From IMG/VR virus record IMGVR_UViG_3300027710_000011, positions 1-64,000 of that record: DNA of 64,000 bases; one strand, written 5' to 3'. The translations under genes and the position numbers were made by a program. Of the stretch, positions 1-8,331 are shown one piece after another. Each line of letters begins with the position of its first letter. Position 1 is the first letter of the stretch. The notes beneath the pieces are model-generated. The model was not told where the DNA came from, did no database searches, and saw only the letters and a program-made list of their open reading frames with translations. The DNA is from a virus.

Positions 1-775
1 CCGACACCGGCTTCACCGTTGACATCGACGCTGCCTTCAAGGGTCGTGTCTCCGCTGCTGAATCCGGCCTCGCTGCCGAAATCACCCGCGCCACCGCTGC
101 CGAAGGCGTCATCGACGGCAAGGTCGCCGCCGAAGTTACTCGTGCCACTGGTGCCGAGAACGTTCTGACCGCCGCCATCGCGACCGAAAAGTCGCGTGCT
201 GAAGGTGTCGAAGCAACTCTGACTACTGGCCTGGCCAGCGAAGTCAGCCGCGCCACGACCGCCGAAGGCGTGCTGGACGGCAAGATTGCCACCGAGAAGA
301 CCCGTGCCGAAGGCATTGAAGCCGGTCTGCAGTCCGCTCTGGATGCTGAAGTTGTTCGCGCAACCGCAGCCGAAGGCGTGCTCACGACTGCTGTCGCAAC
401 CGAAAAGACTCGCGCTGAAGGCGTCGAGGCTGGTCTGCGCACTGACCTGACTGCCGAGACCGCTCGTGCGACTGCCGCCGAAGGCGTGCTGACCACCGAC
501 TTGGCTGCTGAAGTTGCTCGTGCAACTGCTGCCGAAGGCGTGATCGATGGCAAGGTGACTGCTGAAGTCACCCGTGCCACGGCCGCTGAAGGTGTCCTGA
601 CTACTGCCATCGCTACGGAAAAGACCCGTGCCGAAGGCATTGAAGCCGGCCTGCGTACGGACCTGACCGCTGAAGCTGCTCGCGCCGCTGCTGCTGAAGG
701 TGTCCTGACGACTGACCTGGCTGCTGAAGTCAGCCGCGCGACTGCTGCTGAAGGTGTGTTGTCTGGCAAGGTGGG
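1..775 (+). repeat. Tandem coding repeats of the rod protein
   Basis: Units of about 50-60 bases encoding TRATAAEGVL / EKTRAEGxEAxL recur without interruption to about base 775. The units are similar but not identical at DNA level, so copy number could change by slippage or recombination. Confidence 0.75.
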
Positions 776-1112
776 TAACCTCTCCAGCCTGACCACATCC
801 GCCAAGACCGACCTGGTCTCGGCCATCAACCAAGTTGCAGCTGCCGCCGGCACTGGTACTGGCGCCCTGAAGGATGCCATCAACGCTCAGCGCTTCACCT
901 ACACGGCTGCTGCTGCTGCTTTGACGCACGTCATCAACCACAACCTGAACACCGGCTTCGCCGCTGTGCAAGTGTTGACCAAGGGTGATGATGGTCTGTT
1001 CCGCAACGACATCGTCGCCGTGGAAGAAACCAGCGCCAACGCCATCACCATCACGCTGACCGAAGCGCGCATCGTGAAGGTCGCGATCCAGGCTCTGGAC
1101 GCTTTGGCCTAA
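1..1112 (+). CDS. Repeat-rich tail fiber/adhesin rod, 5' end outside window
   Basis: The frame is open from the left edge (codons from base 3), so the N-terminus is missing. About 250 residues are tandem Ala/Glu-rich units of the type TRATAAEGVL alternating with ATEKTRAEGxEAxL, expected to form a long helical or coiled-coil rod. The last 75 or so residues leave the repeat and carry a small globular module (around LTHVINHNLNTGFAAV) that resembles the second half of the 182-residue protein at 1601 (WTVQHGMNT). The codons are more G/C-ending than in most neighbours. A terminator hairpin follows 6 bases after the stop. I infer a virion adhesion or fiber component from composition and from the adjoining fiber genes. 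The exact role is unknown. Confidence 0.6.
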   Translation, partial: DTGFTVDIDAAFKGRVSAAESGLAAEITRATAAEGVIDGKVAAEVTRATGAENVLTAAIATEKSRAEGVEATLTTGLASEVSRATTAEGVLDGKIATEKTRAEGIEAGLQSALDAEVVRATAAEGVLTTAVATEKTRAEGVEAGLRTDLTAETARATAAEGVLTTDLAAEVARATAAEGVIDGKVTAEVTRATAAEGVLTTAIATEKTRAEGIEAGLRTDLTAEAARAAAAEGVLTTDLAAEVSRATAAEGVLSGKVGNLSSLTTSAKTDLVSAINQVAAAAGTGTGALKDAINAQRFTYTAAAAALTHVINHNLNTGFAAVQVLTKGDDGLFRNDIVAVEETSANAITITLTEARIVKVAIQALDALA

Positions 1113-1118
1113 TCGGCT

Positions 1119-1158
1119 GGGAGAACTCGCTAGTAAAGGAGTTCTCCCTTTCCCTTCT
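1119..1158 (+). terminator. Intrinsic terminator after rod protein
   Basis: GGGAGAACTC (1119-1128) pairs with GAGTTCTCCC (1139-1148) and is followed by a pyrimidine/T-rich tract (TTTCCCTTCTTTTT). Confidence 0.75.
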
Positions 1159-1176
1159 TTTTAGCTTTTTCTTATT

Positions 1177-1398
1177 ATGCCAATTCGTCCTCTCGCATCC
1201 TTTAACGTTCAAGAACTACAGTCTGTGGACGACGCGTTGGCAATGCTTGACGCAAACATCGAAGACTTGATGACCATGACTAAAGACCAATTGGTTTATG
1301 GTCCAAATGAGTACTGGATACTGGACAAGAACATTTTGTTCCTTGAACAGTACAGCAACAGGCTGGAAAAGCTAATAAGACAGGAGAATAAAAAATGA
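1177..1398 (+). CDS. Small protein of unknown function (73 aa)
   Basis: Not recognised. It is mainly helical and charged at its C-terminus (LEKLIRQENKK), with no membrane segment. It overlaps the next gene by the four bases ATGA, so the two are probably translationally coupled. Lying between two fiber-type genes, it may be a small fiber-associated or assembly protein, but that is only context. Confidence 0.6.
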   Translation: MPIRPLASFNVQELQSVDDALAMLDANIEDLMTMTKDQLVYGPNEYWILDKNILFLEQYSNRLEKLIRQENKK

Positions 1399-1583
1399 GT
1401 CAACCGCACCCTCAGCAACTGCAAGCCTGGTTGGCACGGTGTCGGATGAACTTGGCTAAGTTTCGCGCAATACGTCATACACTGACTGAAGAACAACAAG
1501 TTCAGTTCGTTAATGACCAACAGGTGATTCTTAGAACAAGCGTCAGAGTTGTAAAAGGCCTTGCTCGGTTCGAAGGCGTGTAA
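1395..1583 (+). CDS. Small protein of unknown function (62 aa)
   Basis: The start overlaps the stop of the preceding 73-residue gene (ATGA), with GGAG a few bases upstream inside that gene. The product is a short basic helical protein (QQLQAWLARCRMNLAKFRAI) that I do not recognise. It precedes the 182-residue tail protein by 17 bases. Confidence 0.55.
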   Translation: MSQPHPQQLQAWLARCRMNLAKFRAIRHTLTEEQQVQFVNDQQVILRTSVRVVKGLARFEGV

Positions 1584-1600
1584 CTATCCAGGAGTGCATC

Positions 1601-2149
1601 TTGTCAGCATCAATCGTTCGCAATTACACAGACATGGAGCTGCGTGGCTCCCTCATCCACGGTAAGGAGCTGTCGGATTTTCCGGCTACCCCTCGTCGTA
1701 ATGAGCAGGTCCTCATCAACGGGGTTCTCTGGGTCTACACGATGGTCGCTGGGTCTCTGACCTGGTTCCCACTCAACACCAAGAAAAACACCCACACTCA
1801 TACCCAAGCCCTGGCCTCCCAGGACTGGACCGTCCAGCACGGTATGAATACCCAGGACTTCGTTCTCGGCGTCTACGGCCCCGACAACAACCTGGTGATG
1901 CCTTCCAGCATCCAACAAGTCACCGACAATAGCTTCCACATCACGTTCACTGAACCTGTCGCTGGCCGCGCTGTCGCCTTCTTCAATACCGCAGCATTTG
2001 CGCCTACAGTGGTCACGCAGTCTGTCACCGCCAATTCGTTGAATATCTCGAATGGCTTGGTCACTGCAGATCAAACTGGGCTCAAGGTCAACGGCAATCA
2101 AGTTCCAGTCTTGAATGCTGAAGGCCATATGGACTACGGTACTCTCTAA
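1601..2149 (+). CDS. Tail fiber-associated structural protein (182 aa), TTG start
   Basis: The TTG start is chosen because AGGAG lies 6 bases upstream and no good ATG exists before MELRGS. The middle (about 60-125) has HTHTQALASQDWTVQHGMNT, then a beta-rich stretch ending ITFTEPVAGRAVAFFN. This matches in pattern the C-terminus of the rod protein at the left edge. Such small beta modules are common in phage tail fibers, where they bind other fiber subunits or a ligand. It is 27 bases upstream of the 1466-residue fiber, so probably co-transcribed. The structural role is inferred. Confidence 0.6.
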   Translation: MSASIVRNYTDMELRGSLIHGKELSDFPATPRRNEQVLINGVLWVYTMVAGSLTWFPLNTKKNTHTHTQALASQDWTVQHGMNTQDFVLGVYGPDNNLVMPSSIQQVTDNSFHITFTEPVAGRAVAFFNTAAFAPTVVTQSVTANSLNISNGLVTADQTGLKVNGNQVPVLNAEGHMDYGTL

Positions 2150-2176
2150 CACCTTCTGAGCAGGAAAGAAAACGAG

Positions 2177-5100
2177 ATGCATACCCCATTGATCCCTCCC
2201 CGCGGCGGCGCTTCTACCGTCGCGTCTTACGTTGGTCCTGCTGGCTCCATCGTCGTCAACACTGACGCAAAAACAATCCACGTCCATGACGGCGTGACCG
2301 CTGGCGGCTTTGCTTTGTCCAAGGTTGGCCACCAGCACACGCTGAACGAAATCACCGCAGCTTTGGGTTTCACGCCTGCTGCTTTGAACGTCAGTGGTCA
2401 AGTCTCCGTTGCTCAACTGGGTACCGGCACTGCAAATGCGACTAAGGTCCTGTTTGGTGACGGCACTTGGAAAGACGCTCCCACCGGCGGTGGTGGCGGC
2501 TCGAGCAATAGCTTGTCTGGCACTGGCACTGTTTCGCCTTCTACTTCGGTGTCCGGCGTTTACGCTGGTGTTACGGCCGGTGTTGGTGAGATGTATCTGG
2601 TCAACGCTGGCGCAGGTTCCAACGAAAAGGCTATTCAGTTCGCCCAGCGCGCTGATGGTGTTTTCCAGATCAATCTGTACAACGACGCTCTCAACAGCAA
2701 TCCCACGTTCTTCTCGCTGGATCGCACCGGCGCAGTTCCTAACATCGCTACGTTCAATGTGAACTCGATGGTGGTGAACGGCGTTCTTAGCGCCAATTCT
2801 TTCGCCGGCGTGGGCACGGCTCTGACAGCGCTGAACGCTTCGAACCTCGCTTCTGGCACAGTGCCTGTTGCGCGATTGGGTAGCGGTACCGCAAGTGCCA
2901 GTACCTACCTCCGTGGCGACGGTACTTGGGACGCTATCAGTGCAGGCGGCTCCGTTGAAGCTGGGAGCATTCTTCCAGCTGCCGGCACCAGCTCTGTCAC
3001 ACTGACTACTGGTAACCAGATTGGTGCCAACACCAGTGCTGACGTCACTATCGGCTCCGGTTCGTCGGCCAACGGCCTGACTGGTGCAGTCACGATTACT
3101 TCCGGCGGTACCGGTTCACTTGGTTCCGGTAACGTGACCTTGAAATCGGGTCAGACTGGTTCTGGCTACGGCTCGGGCGAAGTGATCATCGGCACCGGTG
3201 CGACCAGTGGTAATTCGGGAACACCTGCTGTTTCTGGCGCTATCACGATTGCTACTGGTGGTTGGACTGGTACGGGTACGAATCAGTCGTCGGGCAGCAT
3301 CACGCTGCAAACCGGAACGAAAGCAGGTTCCGGTGTTGGTGGTGACATCAATCTGACAACCGGTACTGGCGGCGAGATTGTGATGACTTCTTCTGTCATC
3401 ACAACAACCGGCAACCTCGGAGTTGGTGGCTTTGGTGGTAACGGTGCCACGCCTGGTCGAATCTTCGCTGCTTCCGGCGGTATCCAGGTTGATCAAACAT
3501 CCTTGGTACCCTCGAATTCGTTGGGCGGTAGCTTCCGTATCGGTTATCTGAATTCTGCGATCAGCGGAACATCGGATGGCTTCCTGACCTGGATGGGCGC
3601 GGCAGCAACGCTGAATGTGTCCGGTGCCAATGGCTCTGTTCTGCTGGCATCGCGTTCTGATTCCGGCACAGCCGGCGTCAGCGTTGCGACAAACAACACG
3701 GCTCGCCTGTTCATTGCTGGCAATGGCGCGTGGGGTTTGTCTGGCGCTAACTACGGCACAGCTGGTCAAGTGTTGACATCGAGCGGCTCGGGCTCTGCAC
3801 CGACCTGGACGTCGCCTGCTGTTGACACCTTGAACGCCACCGGTCCTCGTGGCTTCAACATCGCGACTGCTGCGGTGACTGCCGGTACTTCGAATGACGG
3901 AACTTATCAGATTCCTTGCATTGGTTTGACTGCGCCTAACGCGCCGTTGAACGAAAAAGTTTGGCAATTCAGCGCAAGTAGCGGTGGTGGTTTTGAACTC
4001 GGCGGTTACAACGACGCGTTGCAGGGTGGCTCGTATAGCGCTTATATCACTATCGGTCGCAATGCCGTCGCAGCAAATACCATGCAGTTCAATGCGGCAG
4101 CGATCACATTGAACGGTGCGGTGACCGGTACGTCGTTTGCAGGTTCTGGCGCTGGCTTGACTGCGCTGAATGCTTCGAACTTCAGCACAGGCGTCATGGC
4201 CACCGCTCGTCTGGGTTCCGGTACAGCTGACGCATCGACGTACTTGCGTGGTGACGGCACGTGGGCGGCAGTTTCGGCTGGCGCATCTACGTCGTTGAGC
4301 GCTACAGCGACATCGCCTGCACCTAGCGGTACTTCTGGTACGACGGGCGTGTACGCATCGTCTGTTGGCGGTCAGCCGACGTTCTGGTTCACCAACTCCA
4401 CAGCGGCTGCCAACACCAAGACATCCGTTATTGACCAGACATCCGGCGGCTTGTTGCGGTTCAATTTCACAAATGACTTGTGGAATACAGCAACGGCATG
4501 GCTGTCGGCACAGCGTGTCAGTGGTTCGAACGTTGCGTCTGCTGTCAAGCTGGATGCGAATTCTGTCAATCTGGCAGGTTTGTCTACGGGTCTGCAGCTG
4601 AACGGCTCTGCCGGTACAGCTGGTCAAGTGTTGACTTCGCAAGGCGCCAGCGCTGCTCCTATCTGGACGTCCGCCAGCGTTACGGCTTTGAACGGCACGG
4701 GTACCTTCACACCATCGACTACGACGACAGGTGTTTTTGCTGGCGCAGCCGGCGCTGAGTCACGCATTGTGTTCTCGGCATCTGGAGCCACTGCTGGTAA
4801 CAAACTGTCAATTTTGGCTGGACATTCAGGCGGCTTCCAAGCTAGCTTTGTCAACGACACGTACGATAGTCAAACAGTCTGGTTGCAGGTTGCTCGTTCT
4901 GGTAATACAGCTACGAACATCACGCTCACAGGCACAGCCATCACGCTGAACGCTGCTGTGACTGGCACGTCGTTTGCAGGTACACACACTGGTGTTGGTA
5001 CTGGCTTGACTGCACTGAATGCTTCGAACCTGGCTTCTGGCACGGTGGCAACTGCTCGCCTGGGTACAGGTACTGCCGATAACAGTACCTACCTCCGTGG

Positions 5101-6577
5101 CGACGGTACCTGGGCAGCGGCTGTGGCTACGTCGAGCACATCGTTGAACGGCACTGCTGCACCGAGCGCTCGTTCGTCCAGCACAAGCGGTGTGTTTGCC
5201 GGTACCATCGGTTATCCGTTGATCACGATGACTGCGTCTGGCGCAGGCGCGAATGCTAAGAGTGCCCAGATTTATCTGGACTCCACTACTGGTGCTTTCG
5301 GCATGTCGTTCTTGCCGGACGGCTTGGCTTCGCAAAATCTGTTCTTCACCGCATCGCGCAACGGCGCAACTGCCGCAACGATCACCTTGACTTCTACAGC
5401 CATGAATTTGGCTGTTGGCACTGGTGGTCTGCAGCTGAACGGCTCTGCCGGCACAGCTGGTCAAGTGTTGACTTCCAATGGTCCTAGCGCCGCCCCTACG
5501 TGGGCTGCTCCTGCTCCAGCTGTCTTGGCTGCCACTGGCAACTACGCGACAGTTCTGACCTCGGGCGTCTACGCTGGTTTGCGCACTAACGCTCCTGCTC
5601 TTCAGTTGGTGAATACCAGCTGTGCAACCGATGCGGAAGTGACATCGCTTGTGCACGACAATGACGGCGTTGTTCGTCTGCGTCTGTGGGCCAACAACTT
5701 CGCATCGAACAACTACGCGTTCGAAGTGGTGCGTAACGGCGCAGCAGTGCCGTCGATGTTCAAGTTGTATGGCACCGCCATCAATTTGGCTGTTGGCACT
5801 GGTGGTCTGCAGCTGAATGGCGTTGCTGGCACAGCTGGTCAAGTCCTGATGTCTGGCGGCGCTGGCGTTGCTCCGACATGGTCGAGCACGTATGCAGGTC
5901 AGATGACATTCTCTGCTGGCATCACATGCTCGTCTGTGACTGCAATGGAAGTCGCTGGCGCCTCTGGCGCTCTGCAGCTCGGTTACCTGAATGCAGCAGT
6001 GACTTCGGTGCAAGATGCATTTGTGGCTTGGGGTGGTACTTCCAGTACTCTGGTGTCCGGCGTCACAGGTGCCAGCTCCAACGGTACTCTGGTGCTGTCT
6101 TCGCGTAACACATCCAACGCGGGTGTCACTATCGCGACTAACAATACTGTTCGACTGGTCACTCAGTTCAACGGTACGGTTCGTCCTGGTGCTGATGCGA
6201 CGCAGGACTTCGGCGCTACGACCTTCCGCTGGAACAACGGCTACTTCGGTGCCCTGTTCACAACAGCCGGTACCGTCAGCGTCTCGGATGAGCGTCTGAA
6301 GACCGACATCTTCGATCTGGAAGATGCTGAAGTGCGCGTGGCCCAGCAACTCAAGCAGTTGCTGAAGAAGTATCGTCTGAAGTCGGAAGTTGCGGCTCAA
6401 GGCGCGAAGGCCAAGTGGCACGTTGGCATCATTGCGCAAGCAGTGGTCAAGGCATTCGCAGATGAAGGTCTGGATGCTCACGACTACGCGATGCTCAGCC
6501 TGACTGATGTTGATGGTGTTGATCAATACGGCGTGAACTACGACGAATTGCTCGCATTCATCATCGCTGCTCTGTGA
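2177..6577 (+). CDS. Long tail fiber with C-terminal S74 chaperone domain (1466 aa)
   Basis: The N-terminal 60 residues (RGGASTVASYVGPAGSI, TDAKTIHVHDGVTAGG) match the Mtd/tail-spike N-terminal module found in many receptor-binding proteins. The shaft contains recurring blocks: LNASNLASGTVxxARLGSG followed by STYLRGDGTW (three copies), and LQLNGSAGTAGQVLTS (about four). The C-terminus is a Peptidase_S74 intramolecular chaperone with the Ser-Lys motif SDERLK, Ser at about residue 1370. In this family the domain trimerises the fiber and then cuts itself off N-terminal to the Ser, here releasing about 97 residues. A hairpin terminator follows, then the chaperone-like gene at 6664. Confidence is high for a fiber; which fiber of the virion it forms is not known. 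Confidence 0.85.
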   Translation: MHTPLIPPRGGASTVASYVGPAGSIVVNTDAKTIHVHDGVTAGGFALSKVGHQHTLNEITAALGFTPAALNVSGQVSVAQLGTGTANATKVLFGDGTWKDAPTGGGGGSSNSLSGTGTVSPSTSVSGVYAGVTAGVGEMYLVNAGAGSNEKAIQFAQRADGVFQINLYNDALNSNPTFFSLDRTGAVPNIATFNVNSMVVNGVLSANSFAGVGTALTALNASNLASGTVPVARLGSGTASASTYLRGDGTWDAISAGGSVEAGSILPAAGTSSVTLTTGNQIGANTSADVTIGSGSSANGLTGAVTITSGGTGSLGSGNVTLKSGQTGSGYGSGEVIIGTGATSGNSGTPAVSGAITIATGGWTGTGTNQSSGSITLQTGTKAGSGVGGDINLTTGTGGEIVMTSSVITTTGNLGVGGFGGNGATPGRIFAASGGIQVDQTSLVPSNSLGGSFRIGYLNSAISGTSDGFLTWMGAAATLNVSGANGSVLLASRSDSGTAGVSVATNNTARLFIAGNGAWGLSGANYGTAGQVLTSSGSGSAPTWTSPAVDTLNATGPRGFNIATAAVTAGTSNDGTYQIPCIGLTAPNAPLNEKVWQFSASSGGGFELGGYNDALQGGSYSAYITIGRNAVAANTMQFNAAAITLNGAVTGTSFAGSGAGLTALNASNFSTGVMATARLGSGTADASTYLRGDGTWAAVSAGASTSLSATATSPAPSGTSGTTGVYASSVGGQPTFWFTNSTAAANTKTSVIDQTSGGLLRFNFTNDLWNTATAWLSAQRVSGSNVASAVKLDANSVNLAGLSTGLQLNGSAGTAGQVLTSQGASAAPIWTSASVTALNGTGTFTPSTTTTGVFAGAAGAESRIVFSASGATAGNKLSILAGHSGGFQASFVNDTYDSQTVWLQVARSGNTATNITLTGTAITLNAAVTGTSFAGTHTGVGTGLTALNASNLASGTVATARLGTGTADNSTYLRGDGTWAAAVATSSTSLNGTAAPSARSSSTSGVFAGTIGYPLITMTASGAGANAKSAQIYLDSTTGAFGMSFLPDGLASQNLFFTASRNGATAATITLTSTAMNLAVGTGGLQLNGSAGTAGQVLTSNGPSAAPTWAAPAPAVLAATGNYATVLTSGVYAGLRTNAPALQLVNTSCATDAEVTSLVHDNDGVVRLRLWANNFASNNYAFEVVRNGAAVPSMFKLYGTAINLAVGTGGLQLNGVAGTAGQVLMSGGAGVAPTWSSTYAGQMTFSAGITCSSVTAMEVAGASGALQLGYLNAAVTSVQDAFVAWGGTSSTLVSGVTGASSNGTLVLSSRNTSNAGVTIATNNTVRLVTQFNGTVRPGADATQDFGATTFRWNNGYFGALFTTAGTVSVSDERLKTDIFDLEDAEVRVAQQLKQLLKKYRLKSEVAAQGAKAKWHVGIIAQAVVKAFADEGLDAHDYAMLSLTDVDGVDQYGVNYDELLAFIIAAL
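2809..5112 (+). repeat. Dispersed coding repeats inside the 1466-aa fiber
   Basis: Three copies of a block of about 123 bp encode LTALNASNLASGTV through STYLRGDGTW, at about 2809-2931, 4141-4263 and 4990-5112. They are separated by unrelated beta-rich cassettes, which suggests the shaft grew by module duplication. Confidence 0.7.
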
Positions 6578-6596
6578 GCATGTGAAGTGAAGTAAT

Positions 6597-6627
6597 AAAA
6601 GGAGGGGATAAAACCCCTCCTTTTATG
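6597..6627 (+). terminator. Intrinsic terminator, TTATG hairpin family
   Basis: AAAAGGAGGGG (6597-6607) pairs with CCCCTCCTTTT (6614-6624), followed by ATG (TTTTATGTTATC). Confidence 0.85.
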
Positions 6628-6663
6628 TTATCGATTTTATGTAACTCTGAGGGAATATCAACA

Positions 6664-7215
6664 ATGCAAGTCGCAAAACTGATTGATGGCGTAGTGACTA
6701 TTTCTGACCTCGCTACGTTCTATCCGAATACCTCATTCACTGAGGAAGGCCCGGATTCGGATTTCATGCAGCAAGAAGGAATCTTCTTGATCAACAACGA
6801 ACTGATCCACAATCCGGCCACTCACAGACTTGAGGACGCTGCGCCGTACATTGACGGTAGTGTGGCGCGATCAAAGATTATCGTCGCGCTTACCCAGCAA
6901 GAGCTCTATCAAATGGCCATGCGTAAAGGCGGGCAAGTCATCGATGAGTTCAAAAAGGAAGCATCCAAACGTCTGGATGAGTTTGCACAGACTCGTGGTT
7001 ACGACAACATCTTGTCTTTGTGCACGTACATCAATGACATCAATCCAGACTATGTCGCAGAAGCTACACGCGGCATTGAGCTGAGAAGTCAATGGTGGAC
7101 AATCCTGACAGGACAGATGAACAGCGTTCTGGCGGGTACAAGACCTATGCCTGCTTCGTTTGAAGAGCTGGCTACTGAGCTGCCAGCTCTGACTTGGAAT
7201 AACGCCCGTCACTAA
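6664..7215 (+). CDS. Probable tail fiber assembly/chaperone protein (183 aa)
   Basis: The ATG at 6664 is preferred over an earlier in-frame ATG because that one lies in the terminator tail, while GAGGG precedes 6664. The C-terminal half has the pattern of DUF4376-type fiber accessory proteins: a helical KRLDEFAQTRGYDNILSL stretch, conserved Trp residues (SQWWTIL) and a final PASFEELATELPALTW. Proteins of this type lie directly after fibers and help fold or attach them. Its position after the 1466-residue fiber fits. The assignment is from pattern and context, not a search. Confidence 0.55.
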   Translation: MQVAKLIDGVVTISDLATFYPNTSFTEEGPDSDFMQQEGIFLINNELIHNPATHRLEDAAPYIDGSVARSKIIVALTQQELYQMAMRKGGQVIDEFKKEASKRLDEFAQTRGYDNILSLCTYINDINPDYVAEATRGIELRSQWWTILTGQMNSVLAGTRPMPASFEELATELPALTWNNARH

Positions 7216-7227
7216 AACGAACGTAAT

Positions 7228-7258
7228 AAAGGACGGGTGTAATCCCGTCCTTTATGTC
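7228..7258. terminator. Bidirectional terminator between convergent genes
   Basis: AAAGGACGGG (7228-7237) pairs with CCCGTCCTTT (7244-7253), flanked by AATAAA and TTTATGTCGTG. It lies between the plus gene ending at 7215 and the minus gene ending at 7263. Confidence 0.85.
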
Positions 7259-7262
7259 GTGC

Positions 7263-8267
7263 TTAAGGTTTTGCAGAAGATGTCGGCGAATTAGCGCCTT
7301 GAGCTTGATGATGGTGCGACTTCACGCCGGTGCCGTCAACCGTAACGTCACCGCCAGTTACAGTCATGGAACCCGACACGGTAGCTGTTGCGCCACCAGA
7401 ACCACCGCTGACAGCCATACCACCTTGGATGGTTGTCTTACCAGTGAACAAAGTCGTTGGGACAGTATTCGTAGTCGTCGAAGCTTTGGTTGTGATAGCT
7501 GTCGTCTTGTCGTTGATAGAAGATCCTGCGTCACTATTGATAGAGCCACCAGCTTTGTGATTGATGTCTTTACCAGCAGAGAGGTTGATAAAGTTGCCAG
7601 CCTTCATGTTGATCGTATCAGGTGCAGTGATATTGATCACCTTACGATTCATGTCAATCCATGAACCATCCGCATTCTTCAACTCAATACGAACGTTCTT
7701 GGAATCGAGTTGAATGTAGTTGCCAATATCATCCTTGATCAACAAGTTACCGTTCGCCGTGTCAAGCTGAATGTCGTACACAAATGGCTCACCATCGGAC
7801 TTCGATGTGTGTACCGTAATGTGTTTACGATGCGTGCTGACTTCCATGTAGTAAGTCGTGTCAGGCGTAGACTTTTTAGTCTCGTCCCGTGTGTTTGAGT
7901 ACGAGTAAATCACAGTCTCCAACTTGCGAAGATCTGCTTCGTAAAACAGAGTTGACCAGTAGTACTTGTCCTGATCACCATACTGCCAGATTTGAATACG
8001 CTCACCACGACGAACGTCGGGAGGCGTGGCACGGTTGCTAATGCCGTCCGGGATCCATTTAGCAAGCACACTGATCGTGGTATCCAAGGAATGCTGATAG
8101 GCTTGACCTTGTGAGTCTGTACCAGACGCCTCGTATTGCTTGACGTTATCAGACAGTTGCCCATCTACGAAGTTCATCTCCTCGATCGGAACGACTTCAA
8201 TCAAATCAGAATCCAGAGCTTTGTTGGCGGCAACAATGCCCAAGCTATAACGACGAAGATTAGACAT
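7263..8267 (-). CDS. Baseplate central spike protein (gp5/gpV-like, 334 aa)
   Basis: Residues about 75-110 (RRGERIQIWQYGDQDKYYW) look like the OB-fold of contractile-tail spikes. The region from about 165 to 300 is a regular beta-prism/helix with repeated short strands (ITAPDTINMKAGNFINLSAG). The tip carries three consecutive His (about 318-320) before a Gln/Ser-rich end, consistent with the metal-binding His tip of P2 gpV-type spikes. The spike is the membrane-puncturing needle at the end of the tail tube. No lysozyme domain is visible, unlike T4 gp5. It is convergent with the fiber block and divergent from the SbcC-like gene. Confidence 0.75.
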   Translation of the reverse strand: MSNLRRYSLGIVAANKALDSDLIEVVPIEEMNFVDGQLSDNVKQYEASGTDSQGQAYQHSLDTTISVLAKWIPDGISNRATPPDVRRGERIQIWQYGDQDKYYWSTLFYEADLRKLETVIYSYSNTRDETKKSTPDTTYYMEVSTHRKHITVHTSKSDGEPFVYDIQLDTANGNLLIKDDIGNYIQLDSKNVRIELKNADGSWIDMNRKVINITAPDTINMKAGNFINLSAGKDINHKAGGSINSDAGSSINDKTTAITTKASTTTNTVPTTLFTGKTTIQGGMAVSGGSGGATATVSGSMTVTGGDVTVDGTGVKSHHHQAQGANSPTSSAKP

Positions 8268-8331
8268 GGCCCTACTTTCTGTAAAAAATCATGAGATCTC
8301 TTAATGATCTGTAAAGAATCCAGGAGATCCA

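Noticed and set aside
3116-6526. Long minus-strand ORFs opposite the 1466-residue fiber
   Set aside because: Shadow frames of a repetitive, codon-biased fiber. The translations are Arg/Cys/Ser-rich without domains or ribosome sites, while the plus frame has clear fiber motifs.
7254-7664. Plus ORF starting in the TTTATG tail of a hairpin
   Set aside because: The ATG belongs to the conserved terminator tail. The frame lies opposite the spike gene and has no ribosome site. The same reasoning removes the ATG at 6625.
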